NCBI GenBank assembly: GCA_013115135.1
Contig: JABANP010000047.1
Coordinates: 62,001 to 126,000, forward strand
Length of the DNA: 64,000 nucleotides
Source of the DNA: Perkinsus olseni
Lineage: Eukaryota > Perkinsozoa > Perkinsida > Perkinsidae
Direction of reading: 5' to 3'
The notes beneath the pieces are model-generated. The model ran no database searches. It was not told the DNA's origin and saw only the letters and a program-made list of their open reading frames with translations. Made by a program: the position numbers and the translations under genes. Below, piece by piece: positions 47,273-57,820 of this stretch (position 1 is its first letter; the number at the start of each line of letters is the position of its first letter).

Positions 47273-47950
47273 CCCCGTTGGTCCTCGGGCGTAGACTCTA
47301 CGCCGTAGAGTGAAGATAGCCACTCGTCCCCCAAGCGAAGTTGCTCGCGTGACAAATGTAGCGGAGCCAGCGCTGAGGGCGATGATGCTACATTCTCGAC
47401 TAGCGTAAGGCCTGGCGACGATGCTCTGAACACCTTCGAAGAAGGCAGCATGAAGCTTGATAGAGATGGCCTTCAGGATTCCTGCCACCAGCAGATGCGC
47501 CTCATCATTGTATCGTCTAGTGCGCAGTATCATCACGCCGATGGAAGATCCATAACTATTAAAGCCTTTCAAGCTCCATTCATATTAGCAGACATGAACA
47601 CCAACGCTGACTTTGCAAGTCCCTTTCCGAGCGGAATGAAGTTCATTTCGCATATGCTGAGAGCAATTCCCCGATTCAAGGACCGAGCTGAATCTCCGAG
47701 TCATGCGGGAATCTTTACTGGAGCCTCCCACAACTCCCCCTTTAAGAGGAGGTTCGTTACAAGACCTTGGCCAGCCGATACGGGAGTGGTTCCAGTAGTG
47801 ATCGATGAAGGAAGACATTCCCAGGAGCCCCATCTTTCCGGAGAGGAAACTTGAAACACAGTCGCTCTCCGTATCTTTGTGCACGTAGCTAGCCGGGGCG
47901 ACCTTTCCAGCGAAAATATCATCGTTGGTTGGTATGGAACGTCTCCACAC
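47195..47950 (-). CDS. uncharacterised ORF pair, duplicated
   Basis: Two adjacent minus-strand ORFs (47950-47585 and 47572-47195) are conserved in copy 2 at about 56352-56158 and 55973-55533. One holds DDIFAGKVAPASYVHKDTES, the other MKGFNSYGSSIGVMILRTRR. A plus-strand ORF over the same bases (47450-47854) is also open, so the coding strand is uncertain. No family recognised. Confidence 0.25.
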
Positions 47951-49407
47951 GACATTTTGCAGTAGCCAGAACCGCGTTCAGCGTCATAGGCTTATCACCA
48001 TCTGTCTCGATTAGGTGGCGGACCCTGAATGGGTCACCTCTAGTCTATACTCTTCAGGAATCCCGAGGGAACTCCTGCCGGTGTTTGAAATGCTCCCTCA
48101 GAGAGAGCCTCGGCTGGACACTTCTGGCTCGTGGCCGAAGGCCGACACGAATTGCAGAGGGCGTTCATATTCTCTCTTATCTTCTCTACCTAGTATAAGC
48201 TCACCATTAGGATCTTCTCTGTCAGAGGATCTCTGATCAAATACAGCGAGAAGATCATATTGTGGATAAGTCGATTCTCAGAACCGATTCACCAGACCAA
48301 TGGATCGGAAGGAGGCCGATCCTCCAGATTGAACAGAGGAAAATAGAAGGGAGCACTCAAACGGGCTTTAGGTGCGTCGTTTGCCCGAAATATTCCGCAG
48401 TTCCGAGAGTCCCATCAGTTCATCGACGTCGGAGCGTATGGTAAATGTTCACCGTGAAACGGCCGAGTACAAGAAGCGCAGTTGTGATCATGATCATCCA
48501 CGAGGAGAGTGTTGCGTGGAGTATTGTCTCTATTGTTTGATGATACCTGGGCAAGCGCATACTACTTGAGGACATATCTTTACGCTAGTAGGTTCGTTTT
48601 TATTCTCAAAAGTTAGTAGAACGACTGTCCCCCCTGAGCCTACTTCGACCAAGTTAAACAGGATACAGAACTCACATTCAGGACGGTGCTGTTCGAGACC
48701 GAGTGATAAAGAGCACAACACCCGAGCTTGCCGTCTATTTTTCATCTGCTGTCATCCGCCACTTAGCTTCAGCGTACCTTCTTATCGGAGCAAGATAGGA
48801 TTGGCGGAATACACTTCAATACGCAGGATTGAAGGAGTAGAGAATCTCTACTAGAAATGGGAGACGGCAGATGCGACCTTGCATGAGTTGGGATTTTATC
48901 ATTAGAACTGCACCTCAGATAACATTGTCCTACCGAACGTATTCTCGACTCCTTCGTAGGCTTGGTGTCACGGGGAGACAGTGACGCATCTTGTTCAAGG
49001 CGCCAGCCCTAATTTCCATCGGCGCCCCACGAGCTGTAACACGTTACGGCCTATCTACCTCTATCTACCGCGTGAAGGGCTTCGGTAAGAAGTAGAGGCG
49101 TTCCCTGGCGATATTGAAACGGTCTCTGCAGCACCGGCTATTGTAGAGGGGCTGAGCATCGCTGGGTGGAGTATCTTCACTGCTTTCTCCATCGCGTAAC
49201 CTCCGGCTTGGGTGCGTGATGCCGCTCCTACGCGTTTCTACTGGCATGTGATGCGCATCGCAGTTTTTCCACGCCACAAGCTGTACCGATTACACCATCA
49301 GCCAATCTCACTGGCTCGTTCTACTCGAGCTCCAATTTTTTATACCCACAGCGCGTCGGGTCGTCTAATGCGACTCAGCCAACGCATCTTGACGAGCCTT
49401 ACCGTGC
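47951..49407. other. upstream of TIR-like gene copy 1
   Basis: About 1.45 kb without a recognised gene, nearly identical to 56353-57820 in copy 2. It includes a stretch at 48858-48895 that corresponds to the tRNA-like remnant of copy 2, but with part of the T-arm deleted. Confidence 0.4.
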
Positions 49408-51018
49408 ATGCTCGTAGACTTCCTCAACCGCTTGTTTTTAGGACTCGGCGTTGAAGTACTTATGTCCGAAAACCTCCCCCTCATGATGAACCGCGCTGGT
49501 TCCCCTGTCGAATCTCCGGAGGGCAGACTATGATACTCGTCTACGAGGTTGTCGCCTCTCTACCATCTTGATGGATCGATCTTACCTACGCAGCATCGAG
49601 AGTCCCGAAGACGCATCCGTCACCTCGATACCGGCCGTCTCTATCGATTTTTTCTTGAGTCATTCATGGTCTGCTAATGGTTTCTGGAAACAAGTGGCTC
49701 TCTTCCTCTGCTGCAGTACCACCTCCACCTACATAATCGCGCTTATCCCCTCGTCTCTCCTAGCAGCACGTCTTCTATATGCGAGCTTTCAAAACAGAAC
49801 TGGATTGGGCTGGACCGTCCAGCCCAATCCAGCCTGGACGGCAAACGGATTCGACTTAACTGTATTCACTTTCGGTTTTGTGTCATTCCTACTCGGACTT
49901 ATCATTATCCCGTTATTCAAGCATCGTAATACGATAGTATTTCTCGATAAATGTTGTATACCACAGAATGACCCCATTGCCAAGGCCTATGGTATATCGA
50001 GGCTAGCGGACTACCTGCGTGTATCGAACAAGTTATTGATACTCTGGTCTCCTGATTACCTCGAGCGCCTCTGGTGCGTCTACGAGCTGGCCGTCTTCCT
50101 GCGGTTTCACAAGAAGGAAGAAGTGATCTTGGTTAATCTGAACCACCTCGAGCTCTGTATGTCACTGATGATCGTGCAGTCATTCAGTATTGTCACACTT
50201 CTCTTGATAGAGCCGTGGAAACCGGATCTCGTCTACATTGTATGTGGTATCTATGTGGTGATCTTCTATCATATGCTATGATCGCGAGTGTCTTAGTAGA
50301 TCGTTGGGCCCTCAGCTGTAGCGAGGAGTGGCGAAAGTTCCGTTCTGAAGTCAAGCGTTTTAGCGTCCGCCGAGCCAAGTGTTCATCATCAGAGGACTAT
50401 CACACCCTGACGCAGCTCATAACTGATATGTATGGTTCGGAGGAGAGCTTCGCCGCAGTGGTGCGGGGTATCTGGCTGGGTGGAGGCGAGGACAATAATC
50501 ACTCCACTTGCTTGCTCTCGAGAACTTCGCTGCGAGTCATTTGTGCTCCCTACATCCCCCTTCTTATCGCACGTATTTCATGGGTCATCACACTTTTATT
50601 CCCTCCACAGCTCGACGGTGACGCAGTATCCTTCGTTCCGCTCTATGATGTTGGTGTAATGCGTGAAGACTTACCGAGTGCTCTGGAGGTCTTCATGTGG
50701 GAGTTACGTACCTCAATTATACCAATACTCATGCTGTGCTTCCGTGCCCCCTTGATGCTACTCGCTGGACATAAACTGGCAACAAGTTCGATTTCTGAAA
50801 GGGTTGCCAAATGGCACCTTGGTATCATTCACGCCATATTTTTTAGTGCTTATATTATTTTGACACGTATGGTCTGTGGCTGGCAGAACTTCTATTTCCC
50901 CCTCCGACGAGGTCTGATGAATATGCCGATGGGAGAAGCAATCCACTGGGCGTATAGTGTCGCCGCTGTAACTGTTATATCCTCGGTCTTATCGAAGTCA
51001 TATGCACGAAACCCTTAA
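49408..51018 (+). pseudogene. TIR-like membrane protein gene, copy 1 (frameshifted)
   Basis: Homologous over its whole length to the intact gene at 57821-59383. It differs by one extra C in a CCCC run near 49502, which closes the N-terminal frame at a TGA, and by a net 23-nt insertion near 50252, which ends the middle ORF (VCGIYVVIFYHML, stop at 50281). The C-terminal half is open again from 50215 to 51018. An in-frame 24-nt palindromic insertion lies at about 49816. The motifs FFLSHSW, FLDKCCIPQ and RLWCVYELAVF are intact. It may still make a shorter protein from an internal ATG at 49571. Confidence 0.85.
49800..49832. repeat. 33-bp palindrome inside TIR-like gene copy 1
   Basis: Arms CTGGATTGGGCTGGAC and complement around one C. 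Copy 2 has only the left arm, so the second arm arose as a 24-nt in-frame insertion adding eight codons (VQPNPAWT-like). Confidence 0.9.
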
Positions 51019-51511
51019 ATGCGTTACCGCTGTCGCCCAAGGAGGTGGGAACTTTGCCAAGGTTACGAAGCTCACGAGCATCAATGACCCAGTTTTTTTT
51101 CTTTCAAGCTACACTGCACTACAACCAAAGAGTTTTGAGTTCTCGATGAGTTGCAGGAGTCACCGTTCTCGATTCATGAATGGTAGCAGATCCCTAGTTC
51201 AGCTGATGGCCCTTACCTTGAAGGGGAAGGCAATCTTCACCCAAAGACAAAATAAGATCATCAGCCCTCCGAAGGCTTTCCAGTGGTTTTCATTTTCGAG
51301 CATCACGGAAAATGCAAGAATTGCTAGCGTTAGCGGACCGCAGGCCGACAGAGATGAATACTGTACCATCAAACTCCCGCACGCCTTGAAAACAATATTT
51401 GCATCAGTAAAAAGACATTGTCTTTTTGCTGACGTGAATATTGTCTATTCGCGCATTTGCACTTGGAAGATATAGTTTGAGCCAGCTAAGCCCTATTCCT
51501 CCTGTTTCAGC
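51019..51511. other. between TIR-like gene copy 1 and family F copy C
   Basis: Collinear with 59384-59884. It contains a long imperfect hairpin at 51392-51444 and could hold the 5' exons of family F copy C. Confidence 0.4.
51392..51444. repeat. 53-bp imperfect hairpin, conserved in both copies
   Basis: Outer arms ACAATATT/AATATTGT and inner arms AAAAAGACA/TGTCTTTTT around a single T, with TCAG/CTGA pairing between. The counterpart is at 59766-59818. Confidence 0.85.
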
Positions 51512-52396
51512 ATGCAATCGAGAAGGCCGGCGTATCGGGCGGGAAACGAAGCGGAACTGCGCGCTGAGCTATTCCGCCATCATGATTGTGTGAAGAGTAT
51601 CGTGGAAGGCGCGAGGAGTATCCTCAAGCGAGACTATTTCGAAGAATTCGACGATTATCACAACCAACATAGATTGGCCATCGAGTTTGTTAAGAACCCC
51701 ACTGCTGTTGCTCCATTCATTATCCACCGCTACTTGTTAAAATACAGAAGGTATGATCAATCCCACATCGGGGTGGTCCTCAATCAAGATCCTCGTCATT
51801 GGATTTTGGTAAGCTTAGCAGCAACTTCCGCAAAATACGGTATAGTTCGGCGGCCAAACTTTGGCGACGAGTCGTTTTCAGGGTTATCCCACCTTGCAGT
51901 TATTCGTGTTGTGGAGTAAAGCGCGTGGTCACGCTCTCATAAACGCTATCACACTCGGAGTTACAACCGGGAGAGCCCCAAAGTAAGCGAATCAAGCATC
52001 GTATATGCTACAGGCTGCTCCACCTGGATACCCCTCTCTGCCGAAGGCCTCAATCCTGTGAGATCCACCTTGCGAAACGCTACTCGTTCGCAGCGAGAGA
52101 GATTCAATACGAGTTCCGTTGCAATGGTGATCAATGTCGGCAAGGAGCTTCTGAAGGACGCTGACGTCAGAGTCAAGGCCGAGCGAAACGGCTGGCAAAT
52201 CGTTATAGACAAGAATGATACCGAGAACCTTCAAGTAGCTTTTGCAGGGGTCTTGATCACCGCCGTTGCCGTCAACTGGAATGAGGGGGTGAAGTCATAC
52301 ATCCCCAGGCGGTCCGGACGTCAACGTACCATCCGTGCGATGAATCGAGAGCTACAGGTAGAGTTGTCTTCACCTCATGCCGCCGGGGTGGCTTGA
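51512..52396 (+). CDS. family F protein, copy C
   Basis: Visible exons: 51512 to about 51808 (HHDCVKSIVEGARSIL, EFVKNPTAVAPFII, LNQDP), a middle exon about 51896-51983 (LFVLWSKARGHALINAI) and a last exon from about 52027 to 52396 (LVRSTLRNA, ERFNTSSVAM, KELLKDADVRVKAE, VNWNEGVKSYIPRR). The order and splice phases match the other copies. Whether the first ATG in the visible exon (51512) is the true start is doubtful, because copies D and E begin with a separate leader exon. It lies directly downstream of the TIR-like gene in the same orientation. Confidence 0.6.
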
Positions 52397-53238
52397 AGAC
52401 GTGGCATCGCCGACGAGTGTGCTATCGCCAGCGGCTTCTTTCACATGATGTTGATTGATATTGATGTTAAATGATATCTTGCGTTGAAGTGGACGAAGTC
52501 TTTGACTCAACAACGTGGCAGCCCCATCGACGACGTGAGCAATGAAAAGGCTCAAGATGGTCCAGGTCTAAGGGAGACAGATCCCTTACATACTGTAGAC
52601 TACCGCGAGCCGTGGTCCGCGACTACGAGAGAGAAGACATGGATTTTCTGTCGATGTTCGGTTCAGGATTGTCGGGCTTGGCACGCTGAACACCAGTAAC
52701 GATGATATTAGGTGAATTCCGGCTGGAATGAATTGATATGATGGGAAAAGAGGAAAATGATGAGGTATGGGAGGACTGTGAAAAAGCTTGTAAGCAGAAA
52801 GATAGGCTTAGCTGAAGTTGGTAGGAAATGGATGTTCGGAGGATGTGGAATGAGCGACTACTTGCAACGTGCGAGTACATGCAACAGCAGTGCAGGAAAG
52901 AATCAGTGGGAACGTCAAGATGGAAGGCGACAGGCTGAGAAACGGGGATAAAGTCGGGTAGGAGTTGAGATTGAGTGGTAGGGCGGAGGGAGAGGAGTGA
53001 ATTGAGGGTGGGACAATTGCAGAGGAATCGGATGAAGAAAGATATCCTCGGTTGAAGTTGTGCGAGAATTGGTGCTTGGAATGTGCGATTGCAGGGAATT
53101 TGCAGAACTGTATGGGAAGTGGATATGTGGAAGTTAGATTATTAGACCATCAAGGTGGAAAATAAGCCACCAAAGGGTTCATCTGAACAACTCAGGCATC
53201 CTGAAGTGGTGGTCAAATTTCCCTAGTTGCAGTCCTGA
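52397..53238. other. between family F copies C and D
   Basis: Purine-rich on the plus strand from 52740 to 53110 (many GGA/GAA steps), with no gene recognised. Confidence 0.4.
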
Positions 53239-54616
53239 ATGCGTGTTTTCAGCATCAGCCTGCTCGCTGTTACAATCCGCCCCGCCAGGGGGGCAAGCGC
53301 TTCCAACGCGGTGAGTCAGATATCCGTCTGCTACTAATCCTCCCTCTTCTCTAATCGGCTCGCGTCTTCATTGGCTGAAGTGTTACAAGCCAGTGTTACC
53401 GCTGATGGTTGTATACTCACCGCTAATTACTCTTCCGCAGAGAACGAACACATGATTAAGATAGCAGAGGGATTCGAGTTCACTCCTGTAAGCCATGACG
53501 ACACCACCAGTCAGGGCATCAGATTTCATCGCCGTTTCAAGTCTATTCGTCCCTCGGATCCCTTTCCCTTCTCGTAGCGATGGGCGTCAGTGACCGCGAA
53601 GTACGTCCCGAAGCTGAAGACCTATTTTGTAGAGCATGCCTCGTATCAGTTTACGTAAGCCCCGGGCTACCGGGCCAGCTCAGAATCGGGCTCTTGTTTT
53701 TCCTCTTAGGGGAAGGAGCCTTAACGGCGAGTATCAAAGACTCATGCATCATATTAGCCCCGGAGACTTATCATTTGACGACATGCAGGTGTACACCCTT
53801 GGGAGTGACCAAGATTGTGTGAAGAGCATCGTGGAAAGAGCGAGGAGTATCCTCGAGCAAGTCGAAGTGTACAAGGATGGTAGCATCCGACGAGGATTGG
53901 GCATCGAATTCGCCAAGAACCCCAACTACCTATCTCCCTTCATCATCAACCGCCACTTATCCTACCATGAGAGGTATGGTCAGGGCCACGTCAAGATTAT
54001 TCCCAATCAAGATCCTCGGGAATTCAATCCGGTAAGACGAGCTAAGGGATTGCCGTAAATTACGATATGGTTTGGCTGTCCATTTTAAGTATATTTTTGT
54101 ATCACCGTTATTCCTGGTGTGGAGTGAGAAGCGCGACCAAGCTCTAATGCACGCTATCACTTTCGGAGTTCCAAGGGCCGAGAAAGTCCCTAAGTGAGGG
54201 AATCGAGCATCCACTGTTTGGTCTACCATAGCTCCTATATCTTCAGGATACCCCTCTCTACCGAAGGTCTCAATCTTGTGAGATACACCTTGCGAAACAT
54301 TACTCTCTCAAAACGAGAGATGTTCGATACAAGTCACGTTACAATGATGATCGACGTTGGTAAGGAGCTCCTGAAGGACGCCAACGTCAGAGTCAAGGCC
54401 GAGCAGGACGGCTGGAATATCGAAATAGACGAGAACGATGCTGAAAACGTCCAAATGGCTTTCGCTGAGGTTCTTACCATCGCCGTGGCCACTAATTGGA
54501 ATGAGGAGGTGAAGTCATACATCCCCAGACGCTCGAGGCGTAATATGAACCTCCGTGCTACGAATCGGATGATACAAGTGGACTTATCTACACGTCAGGC
54601 ATCCCATGCAGCGTGA
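53239..54616 (+). CDS. family F protein, copy D
   Basis: The most complete copy. The first exon starts at ATG 53239 and encodes a hydrophobic/Arg leader (MRVFSISLLAVTIRPARGAS) ending at GTGAGT near 53310. A second exon near 53392-53488 holds VTADGCILTANYSS. The next visible exon (about 53710-54031) holds HHISPGD, MQVYTLG, DCVKSIVERARSIL and EFAKNP. A middle exon about 54090-54194 carries FLVWSEKRDQALMHAI. The last exon, about 54245-54616, has LVRYTLRNI, MMIDVGKELLKDANV and NWNEEVKSYIPRR. The leader suggests secretion or mitochondrial import. Function is unknown. Confidence 0.6.
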
Positions 54617-54959
54617 AATACATCGTTAATGACTTCTTTTTGTGTTGTTGTTTGATGTTGCACGGGCTATCTTGCGTTGAAGTTGAGGAAGTCTTCACCG
54701 CAGAATTCAGTGTGGCAGTGAGAACGAACTGGGCATTGAACAGCGTCAAGCAAGTTGTGGTCAAGTAATTCTCCGTAATGTAGGGGATTGCCGTGCCGAG
54801 TCAGGACAGTAGGTCTTCTGTTAGCCATTATCTCTCGTAGCAACTACGCAGCATCTCTTTGATTAATGTTATTTTACTACGCTCTGAATACAACTATGAT
54901 ACGTGACTTGTGTAGCTGGGAGTATGTAGTAGCGTGAACATCGGCTTCGTTTTTTCGCG

Positions 54960-55218
54960 TGTATATTTTCTCTTTGCGGTGATAAGGTCAGTATCTCGCA
55001 TGGAACTGGCCATTTTCCGTCATGATGCTGCTCCCAAGGCTAAACTCAGATACGCGAAGGGGAGTTCATTCGCAGTCGCTCATTTCTACGAGAAGTTGCT
55101 TCAACTGAAGGATATCATGAAGACTCGAACGGGGGGCTGAGCAAAGAAATCAGTTCATGGCATGAACTTCATGCTGCGATTCCTCGACCAAAGAATTGCC
55201 GAAATAGATGGCACTGCA
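54960..55218 (+). pseudogene. HD hydrolase last exon, broken duplicate
   Basis: Matches the last exon of the HD gene (46652-46853), including RYAKG and VAHFYEKLLQLKD. The splice acceptor is lost and a small deletion after TRTGG puts the rest out of frame. No upstream HD exons are present. The start of similarity lies in the last intron of the parent gene and so fixes the left duplication breakpoint. Confidence 0.85.
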
Positions 55219-55275
55219 TGAGTTATTACAGAGACTGCTGCCTCTTGCGTTGATTCGGGAGGAGTTACCGGATTG

Positions 55276-55673
55276 TAATATTCGATCTTGTCGTTGGTCT
55301 TCGATCATCACTTATGAACTCGCATTCCGAAAAGACTATTACTGGACGCCCACCGTCAGGCGTCCAGTAGTCATTAGAGTCATTAGTCATTAGACAGGCG
55401 GCACCTATACACATCTTACGTTGATCACTTCCGGCTCAGGATATCAACGTAAAAAGTCTTAAGACTCCAGCATCGCCGAGTTGTGCCGCTTTCCTCGGCT
55501 GAGGAGAAGGTTTTAAAGAGCGTCATCCATCGTTAACTCCAACATACTCGTGGGCAGGACTTAACAATGCCTTCCTTCGCCCCGTCCGACGCCGGCTCAC
55601 TTTCTTGGGTACACAGGATACCGGTGCGGAGGGCTTGCCACGTATCATCGTTGACACCTCCATGAGCATTATT
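55276..55673. other. inverted sub-block (counterpart of 46907-47272)
   Basis: Reverse-complement match to the copy 1 block, about 30 bp longer. The extra bases include CTGGACGCC-CACCGTCA-GGCGTCCAG, an 11-bp stem formed at 55343-55372, and a short AGTCATTA direct repeat near 55371-55394. Confidence 0.8.
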
Positions 55674-57820
55674 CCCCGTTGGTCCTCGGGCGTAGACTCT
55701 ACGCCGTAGAGTGAAGATAGCCACTCGTCCCCCAAGCGAAGTTGCTCGCGTGACAAATGTAGCGGAGCCAGCGCTGAGGGCGATGATGCTACATTCTCGA
55801 CTAGCGTAAGGCCTGGCGACGATGCTCTGAACACCTTCGAAGAAGGCAGCATGAAGCTTGATAGAGATGGCCTTCAGGATTCCTGCCACCAGCAGATGCG
55901 CCTCATCATTGTATCGTCTAGTGCGCAGTATCATCACGCCGATGGAAGATCCATAACTATTAAAGCCTTTCAAGCTCCATTCATATTAGCAGACATGAAC
56001 ACCAACGCTGACTTTGCAAGTCCCTTTCCGAGCGGAATGAAGTTCATTTCGCATATGCTGAGACCAATTCCCCGATTCAAGGACCGAGCTGAATCTCCGA
56101 GTCATGCGGGAACCTTTACTGGAGCCTCCCACAGCTCCCCCTTAAAGAGGAGGTTCGTTACGAGACCTTGACCAGGCCGATACGGGAGTGGTTCCAGTAG
56201 TGATCGATGAAGGAAGACATTCCCAGGAGCCCCATCTTTCCGGAGAGGAAACTTGAAACACAGTAGCTCTCCGTATCTTTGTGCACGTAGCTAGCCGGGG
56301 CGACCTTTCCAGCGAAAATATCATCGTTGGTTGGTATGGAACGTCTCCACACGACATTTTGCAGTAGCCAGGAACCGCGTTCAGCGTCATAGGCTTATCA
56401 TCATCTGTCTCGATTAGGTGGCGGACCCTGTAAGGGTCACCTCTAGTCTATACTCTTCAGGAATCCCGAGGGAACTCCTGCCGGTGTTGAAAGGCTCTCT
56501 CAGAGAGAGCCTCGGCTGGACATATCTGGCTCGTGGCCGAAGGCCGACACGAATCGCAGAGGGCGTTCATATTCTCTCTTATCTTCTCTACCTAGTATAA
56601 GCTCACCATTAGGATCTTCTCTGTCAGAGGATCTCTGATCTAATACAGCGAGAAGATCAGACTGTGGATAAGTCGGTTCTCAGAACCGATTCACCAGACC
56701 AATGGATCGGAAGGAGGCCGATCCTCCAGATTGAACAGAGGAAAATAGAAGGGAGCACTCAAACGGGCTTTAAGTGCGTCGTTTGCCCGGAATATTCCGC
56801 AGTTCCGAGAGTCCCATCAGTTCATCGACGTCGGAGCGTATGGTAAATGTTCACCGTGGAACGGCCGAGTACAAGGAGCGCAGTTGTGATCATGATCATC
56901 CACGAGGAGAGTGTTGCGTGGAGTATTGTCTCTATTGTTTGATGATACCTGGGCAAGCGCATACTACTTGAGGATATATCTTTACGCTAGTAGATTCGTA
57001 TTGATTCTCAAAAGTTAGTGGAACGACTGTCCCCCCTGAGCCTACTTCGACCAAGTTAAACAGGATACAGAACTCACATTCGGGGCGGTGCTGTTCGAGA
57101 CCGAGTGATTTAGAGCCCAACACCCGAGCTTGCCGTCTATTTTTCATCTGCTGTCATCCGCCACTTAGCAAGTGTACCTTCTTATCGGAGCAAGATAGGA
57201 TTGGCGGAATACACTTCAATACGCAGGATTGAAGGAGTAGAGAATCTCTACTAGAGGTGGGAGACGGCAGATGCGACTCGAATCGGGAACCTTGCATGAG
57301 TTGAGATTTTATCATTAGAACCGCAGCTCATATAACATTGTCCTATCGAATGTATTCTCGACTCCTTCGTAGGCTTGGTGTCACGGGGAGACAGTGACGC
57401 ATGTTGTTCAAGGCGCCAGCCCTAATTTCCCTCGGCGCCCCATGAGCTGTAACACGTTACGGCCTATCTACCTCTATCTACCGCGTGAAGGGCTTCGGTA
57501 AAAAGTTGAGGCGTTCCCTGGCGATATTGAAACGGTCTCTGCAGCATCGGCTATTGTAGAGGGGCTGAGCATCGCTGGGTGGAGTATCTTCACTGCTTTC
57601 TCCATCGCGTAACCTCTGGCTTGGGTGCGTGATGCCGCTCCTACGCGTTTCTACTGGCATGTGATGCGCATCGCAGTTTTTCCACGCCACAAGCTGTACC
57701 GATTACACCATCAGCCATTCTCACTGGCTCGTTCTACTCGAGCTCGAATTTCTTATACCCACAGCGCGTCGGGTCGTCTCATGCGACTCAGCCAACGCAT
57801 CTTGACGAGCCTTACCGTGC
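55674..57820. other. upstream of TIR-like gene copy 2
   Basis: Near-identical to 47273-49407. It contains the duplicated uncharacterised ORF pair (minus strand, 55533-56390) and the tRNA-like remnant. No confident gene. Confidence 0.4.
57262..57326 (-). pseudogene. tRNA-like remnant
   Basis: The minus strand reads GGTTCTAATGATAAAATCTC (D-arm/A-box-like) and later TTCCCGATTCGAGTCGC (T-arm-like, GATTCGAGTC), but the anticodon arm is incomplete. In copy 1 part of the T-arm is deleted. It is only a degenerate tRNA trace. Confidence 0.3.

Larger units (their letters stand above)
46555..52400. repeat. 8.4-kb segmental duplication, copy 1
   Basis: Homologous to ~54940-60000 with an offset near 8,404 bp over most of its length. 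It contains the last HD exon, an inverted sub-block, an uncharacterised minus-strand ORF pair, the broken TIR-like gene and family F copy C. Identity is about 95 percent or more in the 47.3-51.0 kb part by eye. Confidence 0.85.

Noticed and set aside
49230..49310. A-box-like motif upstream of TIR-like gene copy 1
   Set aside because: No matching B-box or cloverleaf could be drawn.
50640..50946. Minus-strand ORFs over the C-terminal part of the TIR-like genes
   Set aside because: Shadows of the plus-strand helices; identical ones recur wherever the gene is duplicated.
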